From: CAYQTO01 sp964420455
GTDB lineage: Bacteria > Sumerlaeota > Sumerlaeia > SLMS01
Direction: 5' to 3'
Assembly: GCA_964420455.1 (NCBI GenBank)
Contig: CAYQTO010000111.1
Location: 1-12,403, forward strand
Length of the DNA stretch: 12,403 nt
The notes beneath the pieces were generated by a model that was not told the origin of the DNA, did no database searches, and was given only the letters and a program-made list of their open reading frames with translations. The position numbers and the translations under genes were made by a program. Of the stretch, positions 5,570 to 12,392 are shown in pieces (positions within the stretch are counted from its first letter, which is position 1; every line of letters starts with the position of its first letter).

Positions 5570-7114
5570 ATGACAAAGTGGAATTCGATTTGGGCCTTCG
5601 GCAGGGAGGATGAAGCCGGCCCCTGTTCCCGCGAGGCAGGTTTGCAACGAGGGCGCCCGGCACGAGGTTTCCTCGCCGGCCTGATTGCTGGAATGCTCTT
5701 CGTCGTTTTCGCGGTCCCTGCGGCCGTGCTGGACGATTTCGAGGACGGTGACCTGGAGGCATTCGGTGGATGGGAGTGGCGTGTGTTTGCGAAGGAGGAT
5801 CCTTACGCGTTCACCGCCGAGGTTGTCGATTCCCCCGAGGGCCGATCGCTGGTTGCGGAGGGGATCTATCCCGACGACGGCACGGGGCTGACATACGGGG
5901 GGCTGACATGTGCGAAGGCGCAGCGGGGCCGCTCGGAGGACCTGCGGCGAAGCTGGGGGATTTCCTTCCGCGCTGCGGCGAAGGAGCCGGGGTATTTCTA
6001 CGTCCGGCTCGAGCAGGACGGCCTCGGGCACAATTCGTCTAATGTGATCTTTCCCGTCACCGAGCAAATGGAGCAGATCGTCATTCCCTTCGACCGGTTC
6101 GAGACCGGGGTGGCCCGGACCTACGCGATCACCTTCACCCGAATCGAAGACGTCCCCGGCGAGCCCTTCTACCTGCGACTGGACGACGTGGAGATCCACG
6201 GGACCCCACCGCCTGAATGGCAGCAGATGGAATGGAAGGACGTGGTGACCTGGGCGTCGTCGTTGTCGCTCGGGTGGCAGGACGCACGCTTCGCAAACAA
6301 GCCGATGCTGGTCTATTTTTGGAGCCAGTACGCCAGCCCGTGTCTTCGTTTCGAAGCGGAGTTGTTCGCGGAGAAGCGGCTTCCCGGCCTCGCGTCGCAG
6401 TTTGTCATGGCCAAGCTGAACGTGAACGAGCACCAGGCGGCGACCCAGCGCTACAACGTGTTGCGGGTGCCGTCGTTCCTGGTGTTCGAGCCAGCCACGG
6501 GTGAACATACGGTGCTCTATGTGGGGGAGGATCCGGGCGCCCTCCAGGACGCGATGGAGACGTATCTCGCCGAGCGTGACGTGGAAGGGACGGTGGCCAG
6601 GGCGGCACCCACCCAGCAGTTCACGAGTGTCACGATCGACGCGTTTGAAGACCGCAACCAGTTGAACGAGGTGGGGGGACGATGGGCGGCATTCTCGGCG
6701 GGCGACCGGGGGGACATCTCGTGCCGGTTCATCGACCTTGGCGGGGGAAACGTGGCGATCGAGGCGGTCGGCATGTATCCCTATGTGAATGTGGGGGCGA
6801 CCTTCGGCGGGGTGTATTGCGACCTGTCGCCGGCACGGCGCCAGCCCCGCGACCTGACCCAGTTCCGTTGGCTGGCCTTCGTATGCCGGACCGATCGGCC
6901 GCGTGTGTTCCAGGTGCACCTGGAGGACAGCCGCGGCGTGCGTTCCATCGCCATCCGATTCCAGGCAACCGCCCAGCCCACACGCATCACCATTCCGGTG
7001 GCGCAGTTCGGTGGGGCGGCGCAGGCGGCGACGACCATCGTCTGGTCCGAGCCGGCCCCCACGGCGGGCGACGAGTTTCGCCTCGCTCTGGACGATGTGA
7101 TGTTTGTCCGCTAG
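5570..7114 (+). CDS. Exported CIA30-like / thioredoxin-like / CIA30-like three-domain protein
   Basis: 514 residues, function unknown. A hydrophobic segment at 33-53 ending ..AVPAA looks like a signal peptide or anchor with an unusually long n-region. Domain 1 (about 54-211) begins DDFEDGD and ends LRLDDVEIHG, a beta-sandwich signature of the CIA30/galactose-binding-like kind. Domain 2 (about 220-336) is a thioredoxin fold: KPMLVYFWSQYASPC (244-258), then RVPSFLVF with the cis-proline P301. Where thioredoxin has CGPC it reads A255-S-P-C258, so only the second cysteine remains. Domain 3 (about 355-514) repeats domain 1 (DAFED ... LALDDVMFV). Start: the ATG at 5570 with AGGA 8 bases upstream; in-frame starts further upstream lack that support. 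It follows the exported EEP hydrolase by 95 bases. A periplasmic or surface role in binding carbohydrate or folding proteins is conceivable but is inference. Confidence 0.85.
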   Translation: MTKWNSIWAFGREDEAGPCSREAGLQRGRPARGFLAGLIAGMLFVVFAVPAAVLDDFEDGDLEAFGGWEWRVFAKEDPYAFTAEVVDSPEGRSLVAEGIYPDDGTGLTYGGLTCAKAQRGRSEDLRRSWGISFRAAAKEPGYFYVRLEQDGLGHNSSNVIFPVTEQMEQIVIPFDRFETGVARTYAITFTRIEDVPGEPFYLRLDDVEIHGTPPPEWQQMEWKDVVTWASSLSLGWQDARFANKPMLVYFWSQYASPCLRFEAELFAEKRLPGLASQFVMAKLNVNEHQAATQRYNVLRVPSFLVFEPATGEHTVLYVGEDPGALQDAMETYLAERDVEGTVARAAPTQQFTSVTIDAFEDRNQLNEVGGRWAAFSAGDRGDISCRFIDLGGGNVAIEAVGMYPYVNVGATFGGVYCDLSPARRQPRDLTQFRWLAFVCRTDRPRVFQVHLEDSRGVRSIAIRFQATAQPTRITIPVAQFGGAAQAATTIVWSEPAPTAGDEFRLALDDVMFVR

Positions 7115-7230
7115 CCATAGGAATCTCTGGCAAGACAGGCAAGGGCTCAGGGACGGGGGAGTTTGGCTTGCCGGCGAAAAGGGAATTCCGGGAAAGGTAG
7201 CTCACTTCAACACGTCGGGCACCTTTCCTC

Positions 7231-8403
7231 ATGACCGGTGGGGCCAGAAATTTTGCGAAGGGGGAAGGCCCCGGACCTTCCTCCGCCGGAGCGATGCTGC
7301 GGCTGGAGGGCGGGCCGTCGGCGCCACGGCTGGCGGTCTCGGGGCGGCTGGACGCGCCCGGCGTGGCCGCGTTGTGGGGTCAGGTCGAGAAGCACGTCGG
7401 GTCCGAGGCCCGGGGCCGCATGGTGGTGGACGCCACCGGGGTCGAGTACGTGGATGGGGCGGGGGCGGCGCTGCTGTTTCAGATGCGGCGGATGGCGGAG
7501 GAGTCGGGGATCACCCTCGAGCTGGAGGGCCTCCGGGAGGACTTCCGGAGCCTTCTGGACAAGTTTGATGTCGAGAAGTACCGGTCGGGGAGCGGGGCGG
7601 CGGCGGAGCAACCCGGGCTGCTGGAGGAGGTGGGCGCCGGCGCGCGACAAGTCTGGAAAGACTTCCTCGGGGTGGCGGAGTTCATCGGCGAGTTCTCGGT
7701 CGCGCTGGTGTTCGCGTTGCGACATCCGAAGACCGTGCGGTGGGGGGATGCCTTACGGACGGCGGAGACGGCGGGGGCCAACGCGCTCCCGGTGGTCCTC
7801 CTGGTGGGATTTCTAATCGGGTTTGTGATGGCCTTTCAGGCGGCGATCCCCATGCGCCAGTTCGGGGCCGACGTGTTCATCCCGTCGCTGGTGGCATTGG
7901 CGATGTTTCGCGAGCTGGGGCCGATCATGACGGCTCTGGCGCTTGCGGGGCGGTCGAGTTCGGCCTTCGCGGCGGAACTGGGGACGATGAAGGTGAACGA
8001 CGAGATTGCCGCGCTGACAACGATGGGGCTCCAGCCGGTGCGGTTTCTGGTGGTGCCGCGGGTTCTGGCGGCGGTGCTGATGACGCCGGTGCTGACCGTT
8101 TTCGGCAGCCTGGCGGGGCTTGCGGGCGGCTGGCTCGTGTTCGTGCTCCTCGGCTATCCCAGCCAGACGTTCTTTCAACAGGTCACGCAGTTCGTTGGGC
8201 TGACAGATTTCCTCGGAGGCATGGCGAAGGGCTTCGTGTTTGGAGTGATCGTGGCGGGAGTGGGGTGCCTGCGGGGACTGCAGACGCGAACGGGGGCGAG
8301 CGCCGTGGGCGAGTCGACAACGAGCGCGGTCGTGAGCTGCATTGTGCTGGTGGCGATCGGCGACGGCATCTTTGCGATCGTTTACTACGCGCTGGGGATT
8401 TGA
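7231..8403 (+). CDS. mlaE: MlaE-family lipid ABC transporter permease with fused STAS domain
   Basis: Inner-membrane permease of an Mla/MCE-type phospholipid transporter, 390 residues. The N-terminal part (about 22-112) is a STAS domain: the strand-helix pattern includes VVDATGVEYVDGAGAALLFQM (66-85), the region where MlaB-type proteins contact their partner. In E. coli this is a separate protein, MlaB; here it is fused. The permease proper (about 135-390) carries the MlaE signature FRELGPIMTALALAGRSSSA (226-245) and continues with AAELGTMKVNDEIAAL, plus five to six hydrophobic helices. The start is uncertain: the ATG at 7231 has no clear Shine-Dalgarno, and an in-frame ATG at 7294 (residue 22), just before the STAS strand, is an alternative with GGAG too close to it. 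It is the first gene of the operon; mlaF starts four bases after its stop. Confidence 0.9.
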   Translation: MTGGARNFAKGEGPGPSSAGAMLRLEGGPSAPRLAVSGRLDAPGVAALWGQVEKHVGSEARGRMVVDATGVEYVDGAGAALLFQMRRMAEESGITLELEGLREDFRSLLDKFDVEKYRSGSGAAAEQPGLLEEVGAGARQVWKDFLGVAEFIGEFSVALVFALRHPKTVRWGDALRTAETAGANALPVVLLVGFLIGFVMAFQAAIPMRQFGADVFIPSLVALAMFRELGPIMTALALAGRSSSAFAAELGTMKVNDEIAALTTMGLQPVRFLVVPRVLAAVLMTPVLTVFGSLAGLAGGWLVFVLLGYPSQTFFQQVTQFVGLTDFLGGMAKGFVFGVIVAGVGCLRGLQTRTGASAVGESTTSAVVSCIVLVAIGDGIFAIVYYALGI

Positions 8404-8407
8404 GACG

Positions 8408-9181
8408 ATGAATGCCGCGCGCAAGGACGTGATCATCGAGGTACGGGACTTCACGGCGGCCTATGGCGGGCGGACGGTGATCGACGACATCTCCTTCGAC
8501 GTCCACCGGGGCGAGGTGTTCGTGATCCTCGGCGGTTCCGGCAGCGGCAAAAGCACCATGCTGAAGCACATGATCGGGCTGTACGAGCCGGCGGCGGGAT
8601 CGATCCGGATCGAGGGGGACGACATCGTGACGGCGGAGGGGGAGGCGCGGCTGGCGATCCTCAAACGCTTTGGGGTGATGTACCAACTGGGGGCGCTCTT
8701 CGGGTCGATGACATTGCTCGAGAATGTGCTGTTGCCTCTCGAAGAATACACGGACCTTCCGGCGGAGGCGCGGGAGCTGGTCGCGCTGATGAAGCTGGAC
8801 CTGGTCGGGCTGCAAGAGTTCGCCCAGCACATGCCGTCGGAGATCAGCGGGGGCATGCAGAAGCGGGCGGCGATCGCGCGGGCCATGGCCCTGGACCCGT
8901 CGATCCTGTTTCTCGACGAGCCGTCGGCGGGGCTCGACCCGATTACCTCGGCGGAACTCGATGACCTGATTCTGTACCTGGCGCGCTCGCTCGGGATCAC
9001 CTTCGTGGTGGTGACCCACGAACTGGCGAGCATCTACAAGATCGCCGACCGGGTGATCATGCTGGACAAGCGGACAAAGAAGATCGTGGCCGAAGGGGAT
9101 CCGAGGGTGCTGCGCGAGAGCGCCGAGGACCCGTGGGTTCGCCAGTTCTTTAACCGGGAAACGGAGGGCGAGAGCGCCTGA
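8408..9181 (+). CDS. mlaF: Mla-type ABC transporter ATP-binding protein
   Basis: Cytoplasmic ATPase subunit of the lipid transporter, 257 residues. Seen: Walker A GGSGSGKST (42-50), Q-loop Q93 in MYQLGALFGSM (a stretch characteristic of MlaF-like ATPases), signature motif ISGGMQKRAAIARAM (146-160), Walker B ILFLDEPSAGLDP (167-178), and H-loop H204 in VVTHEL. The C-terminal extension after residue 225 (EGDPRVLRES..PWVRQFFN) is also family-typical. All residues needed for hydrolysis are present. The start is the ATG at 8408, four bases after the permease stop, with GGGGA about 9 bases upstream. Its TGA overlaps the next gene's ATG by one base (9181). It energises lipid movement between the inner membrane and the MCE protein; the direction cannot be inferred. 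Confidence 0.95.
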   Translation: MNAARKDVIIEVRDFTAAYGGRTVIDDISFDVHRGEVFVILGGSGSGKSTMLKHMIGLYEPAAGSIRIEGDDIVTAEGEARLAILKRFGVMYQLGALFGSMTLLENVLLPLEEYTDLPAEARELVALMKLDLVGLQEFAQHMPSEISGGMQKRAAIARAMALDPSILFLDEPSAGLDPITSAELDDLILYLARSLGITFVVVTHELASIYKIADRVIMLDKRTKKIVAEGDPRVLRESAEDPWVRQFFNRETEGESA

Positions 9182-10299
9182 TGAGCCAGAAGGCCAACAA
9201 CACCAAGCTCGGACTGTTCATCCTTACGGGGGCGACGCTGTTCGTGGTGACCCTCGTCGTGCTGGGGGCCGGATCATTCTTCGAACGGCGCCTTGAGTTC
9301 GAGACCTACTTCGACACGTCCGTCCAAGGCTTGAGCGAAGGATCACCGGTGAAGCTCCGAGGAGTGACCATTGGGGAGGTGACGGAGATCTGCTTCATCG
9401 AGGATCATTACCCCGATGTGGCGGATCCGGAGGGGCAGTTTGTGCTGATCCGGATGGAGATCATGCGGACGGGGGACACCAATCCGCCGCGGGAACTGGT
9501 GGCGGAGCGCATCCGTGCGTATGTGCAGGAGGGACTGCGTCTGCGGCTGGCGTCGCAGGGAATCACCGGGCTTTCCTTCCTTGAAGCGGAGTACATGGGC
9601 CCGGACGCGCCAACAGCGATCGAGGTCGATTGGGAGCCGGAGGTGGTGTATATCCCATCGGCGCCAAATCAGTTCCGGGCAATCGCGGGATCAATCGAGT
9701 CGATCGCGCGGGACCTCCAGGAGGCGCGCATCAGCCAGATTGCGCGTAACCTCGACGACCTGACCTTGCTGGCGAAGGACCGACTCGAGGACCTCGACGT
9801 GGAGCGCCTCCAGTCTGATACGATCGCCGCCCTCGACCGCGGCAGCGCCACCCTCGAGCGCATCGACGCGTTCCTGACCCACCCGGACCTCGAGTCGTTC
9901 CGGGCGGATCTGCCGGAGACCTCCGAGCGCCTCAAGCGCGCACTCGACCAACTCGATGTCCGGACAGCGGAGGCCAGCGAGGACCTCGGTCAACTGCTGG
10001 TGGAGACCCGGGAAGCGGTCACGACCTTCCGAGCCGAGCTGGCAGGCGAATCGCCGGACGGCCTCGGGGCCAGCATCCGGCGGTTGACCGGCGACCTCGG
10101 CGTCCTCGCCCGTCGCCTCGATACCTTGGCTCTGAGCATCGAGGACTTCATCACCGCCAACGAGAACGATGTCCGGCAGAGCACAACAGAGTTGCGAGAT
10201 CTCGTGGCGCAAATGCGGAACCTCACCGAGAATCTCAGCCGCTATCCCTCGCTCGCCCTCTTCGGCGAAGCCCCGCAACGACTGGAGGTCTATGAATGA
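9181..10299 (+). CDS. mlaD: MlaD/MCE-family substrate-binding protein
   Basis: Membrane-anchored MCE protein, 372 residues. One N-terminal helix (about 10-31) anchors it in the inner membrane. A single MCE domain (about 38-142) contains the hallmark GSPVKLRGVTIGEV (54-67) and the ITGLSFLE strand (128-135), with a small insertion after the first strands (about 74-86, DHYPDVADPEGQF). Residues 165-350 are almost entirely helical and heptad-like, ending with the family's PSLALFGEAP motif (356-365). E. coli MlaD is about half this length; the longer form resembles MCE proteins whose helices form a needle or tunnel toward the outer membrane. The first codon overlaps the mlaF stop by one base and its end overlaps the lipoprotein gene by four bases, so translation is coupled on both sides. 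Confidence 0.93.
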   Translation: MSQKANNTKLGLFILTGATLFVVTLVVLGAGSFFERRLEFETYFDTSVQGLSEGSPVKLRGVTIGEVTEICFIEDHYPDVADPEGQFVLIRMEIMRTGDTNPPRELVAERIRAYVQEGLRLRLASQGITGLSFLEAEYMGPDAPTAIEVDWEPEVVYIPSAPNQFRAIAGSIESIARDLQEARISQIARNLDDLTLLAKDRLEDLDVERLQSDTIAALDRGSATLERIDAFLTHPDLESFRADLPETSERLKRALDQLDVRTAEASEDLGQLLVETREAVTTFRAELAGESPDGLGASIRRLTGDLGVLARRLDTLALSIEDFITANENDVRQSTTELRDLVAQMRNLTENLSRYPSLALFGEAPQRLEVYE

Positions 10300-10919
10300 A
10301 CCATCTGCGCCTTTTTTCCGCAATGGTCTTGCTGCTGGGGATGACGATTCTGGCGGGTTGTGTATCCCTGGAGCGGCCAGCGCCGGAGGTCCGTCAGTTC
10401 AAACTCGAGGTGGAACGGCCCGGGGGCATGGAGACGCCCCCGGCAGGCGCCCCGGCCCTGGCGCTCGGTCGGTTCTCCGCCGTCCCCGAGGTCCAGGTCC
10501 GCGGGTTCGTCTTCCGCGTGTCCGACGCCGAGGTGAAGGAGGACTACTACAACCGGTGGGTGTCGGAGCCGGCGGATGCGCTGTTGGAGGAGATGGCCGG
10601 CTGGCTCATGGCGTCGCCGGTGGTCGGGGAAATCGGGGCGACAACCTCCCCCGGGATTCCGTACGTCCTTTACGGACACCTGTCCGATTGGCATGCGGAT
10701 GTGCGTGGGGAGCCGGCGGTGGTGGCGAGAATGTCCTTCAGCCTGTTCGCGAGGAATGAAGGCAGGGAGATGGAGCTGCGAGCGCAGTGGCAGGAGAGCG
10801 AGCGGGTCGCGGTGGATCGGGTGACGCCGGAGGCGCTCGTGGCGGGATGGAATACGGCGGCGGCGAGCCTGCTCGGGCGTTTGGAGGCGCGGCTGGCGGA
10901 GGAATTTGCGAAGCGCTAG
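10296..10919 (+). CDS. ABC-type transport auxiliary lipoprotein (PqiC-like)
   Basis: Lipoprotein of 207 residues, likely the outer-membrane partner of the MCE system. Seen: a signal peptide with lipobox L19-A-G-C22, so the mature protein begins at a lipidated Cys22. The residue after it is Val, not Asp, compatible with transfer to the outer membrane. Next comes a conserved QFKLEVERP strand and a mixed alpha/beta domain of the ABC_trans_aux/PqiC type, with the ...GRFSAVPEVQVRGFVFR segment and a C-terminal helix. The start is the ATG at 10296, preceded by an excellent Shine-Dalgarno GGAGGT 6 bases upstream, and it overlaps the mlaD stop by four bases. The assignment rests on overall pattern and operon position more than on exact motifs. 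It is the last gene of the operon; no clear T-tract terminator follows. Confidence 0.82.
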   Translation: MNHLRLFSAMVLLLGMTILAGCVSLERPAPEVRQFKLEVERPGGMETPPAGAPALALGRFSAVPEVQVRGFVFRVSDAEVKEDYYNRWVSEPADALLEEMAGWLMASPVVGEIGATTSPGIPYVLYGHLSDWHADVRGEPAVVARMSFSLFARNEGREMELRAQWQESERVAVDRVTPEALVAGWNTAAASLLGRLEARLAEEFAKR

Positions 10920-11304
10920 GAACGGGGGCACTTGGACGAAGTTTAACGGTTCCGGGTGATCGCAGCACGCTTTGCCTGTCCCCTTGTTTATTCAACATGT
11001 TGAGTCCGAAAGAGTCATTCAAGGCCGTGCGGTCTTTGACGAGATTGTCCGGTTTTTTCCCTTAAATAGAGAGAATCGATCTCGAGCCACATGTCGTGGT
11101 TTGGTCTTGGAATGGCTCTTTGCGGGCAGGTTTGCGACGATTCCGTGTCGTGCATTATTCGAGTTGCGGAAGAGGATCTGCCATGGGCTCCGATGCCGTC
11201 AGATGCGGAACTGATTTATGAACTGCGGGCTAGGGCGGGGCCTTTGGCCGACGGCGATAGGAAGTTGCGACGCCGCAGCGTGGCGGGCCTGCCGTTGCCT
11301 TCTG
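10920..11304. other. Convergent intergenic region with lower GC and no clear gene
   Basis: This 385-base gap lies between the lipoprotein gene and the convergent membrane-protein gene. Most of it (about 10930-11220) is less GC-rich than the neighbours. It holds a perfect 12-bp palindrome, TCAACATGTTGA (10992-11003), and a run of six T at 11052-11057 without a convincing hairpin before it. A small plus-strand frame (11091-11345, 84 codons) overlaps the convergent gene by 41 bases, lacks the third-position GC bias of real genes here, and matches no family I know. It may be gene debris or a transferred fragment. Confidence 0.4.
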
Positions 11305-11859
11305 TCACCCCTGGCGGGCCCGGCCCGCCATCACCATCAGGGTGACGCCGAAGGCGAGCGAGACGATGTCGCAGGAGAGAATCATGGCGCAGAGGAGGGC
11401 GCCGTGGACGGGGGTGGGGGCGCCCTGCTGGAGCATGTACCCGCGCCAGGCCACCACCATCAGGGCGATGCCTGCCATGAACTGAGCCGGGAAGAGGAAC
11501 CAGCAGACGCCCGCGAAGATCGTCCCGACCAGGCCCCAGAGGGTGGTCCAGCCGCCGGCGATGCCGAGGAGGAGGAAGTAGCGCGAGGGGCCCTCGGTGA
11601 GGGGCGGGGTGTTGGGCGGGGGCTTTTCGCGGACAGGGAAGACTTCCTCCCATGGGGGGGCGAAGTCGTCGTCGTCTTCGTCGACGGGGTGCGCTTCGAC
11701 CGGTTGCGGTTCGCCCCGGGAGGGCTTTTCCGGCAAATGGTCTGCTGGTTCCTCGTCGTCGGGGAGGCGCGTCGCGTCGGGATCGAGGTCGACCGCTTCG
11801 AGTTCGAAATCCTCGGGGTCGGTGGGGCGACGCTTGCGGGGTTTGGGGTCGTCGTTCAT
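11305..11859 (-). CDS. Hypothetical membrane protein with acidic disordered N-terminus
   Basis: 184 residues, not assigned to any family. Residues 1-90 are hydrophilic, rich in Asp, Glu and Pro with a short basic start (KPRKRRP), a run of acidic residues (EDDDDF, 61-66), and no predicted fold. Residues 94-122, 125-142 and 152-178 form three hydrophobic segments, probably membrane helices, with Trp, Gly and Ala prominent. No signal peptide is visible, so the acidic tail would sit in the cytoplasm or, with opposite topology, outside. The start is the ATG at 11859, without a strong ribosome-binding site. It lies 44 bases downstream of the helicase stop on the same strand, so co-transcription is possible. 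Codon third positions are G/C-rich as in the genuine genes here, which supports coding. Confidence 0.75.
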   Translation of the reverse strand: MNDDPKPRKRRPTDPEDFELEAVDLDPDATRLPDDEEPADHLPEKPSRGEPQPVEAHPVDEDDDDFAPPWEEVFPVREKPPPNTPPLTEGPSRYFLLLGIAGGWTTLWGLVGTIFAGVCWFLFPAQFMAGIALMVVAWRGYMLQQGAPTPVHGALLCAMILSCDIVSLAFGVTLMVMAGRARQG

Positions 11860-11903
11860 GGCCGGGTATGCTCGTTGGAACTACCCGGCGGGGGGCGGGA
11901 TAT

Positions 11904-12392
11904 TCACGTTTCGCCCGTTGGGTCGGGGGGATTGGCGGGGCCCTGGCCGCGGCGGCGGCGCTGGTGGGGGAGCTTCTTGTTGAGGAAGTGCTTTTCGGCG
12001 CGCTTGCGGCCGCGGCGGCGGGGCTTCTTGGCCGTGTCGTCCTCGGTCTGGTAGCGGCGCTTGAGCTTGCCGGACTTGGTGAAGGGGCTTTCCTTGTGCT
12101 TGCGGGTGGCCGGGTCGCGTTCGAGGAAGGGACGGGCGGACGTGGGCTTGCGGCGGGGCTGCAGGAGGGGGTCGTCGTCCTCGGGAGGGGCGTAGGGGAA
12201 CCCCTCGAGGCGGCGGTGGGGGATGCGGCGGCGGTGGACCTCCTCGATGGCGGCGGCGAGGTTGAGGTCGTGGGGTTCGACGAGGGTGAGAGCGGTGCCT
12301 TCGCGGTCGACGCGGGCGGTGCGGCCCACGCGGTGGATGTAGTCGTCGGGCGTGTTGCGGCTTACAGAAACTACAAGAATAAAGATAAGCAA
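11904..12392 (-). pseudogene. C-terminal fragment of a DEAD-box RNA helicase, broken at the right edge
   Basis: The readable part begins with NTPDDYIHRVGRTAR, which contains motif VI (HRVGRTAR) of the RecA-like helicase C domain; this motif binds ATP and couples hydrolysis to unwinding. It is followed by EGTALTLVEPHD and a long basic tail (KSGKLKRRY, KKPRRRGRKR, HQRRRRGQG) typical of RNA-binding extensions. All upstream motifs (Q, I, Ia, II/DEAD, III-V) are missing: from about 12360 the sequence becomes AT-rich, and the frame meets TGA at 12398-12396. The only in-frame start inside the tail is a TTG at 12392, giving 162 codons, and the 12 residues before N13 do not look like helicase sequence. 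The true gene therefore begins elsewhere, or was cut by an insertion, rearrangement or assembly join. Confidence 0.75.

Noticed and set aside
5477..6919. 480-codon minus-strand frame antisense to the CIA30-thioredoxin gene
   Set aside because: Arg/Pro/His-rich shadow without recognisable motifs; the sense frame has a membrane-targeting segment, a ribosome-binding site and repeated domains.
11312..11330. Hairpin TGGCGGGC/GCCCGCCA as a terminator
   Set aside because: It lies inside the last codons of the minus-strand membrane-protein gene and has no T-tract on the plus side, so it is more likely a by-product of Gly/Ala/Arg codons.
11218..12054. Plus-strand frame (278 codons) opposite the membrane protein and helicase
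   Set aside because: Antisense to a helicase motif VI region and to clear membrane helices; the composition is that of a shadow frame.
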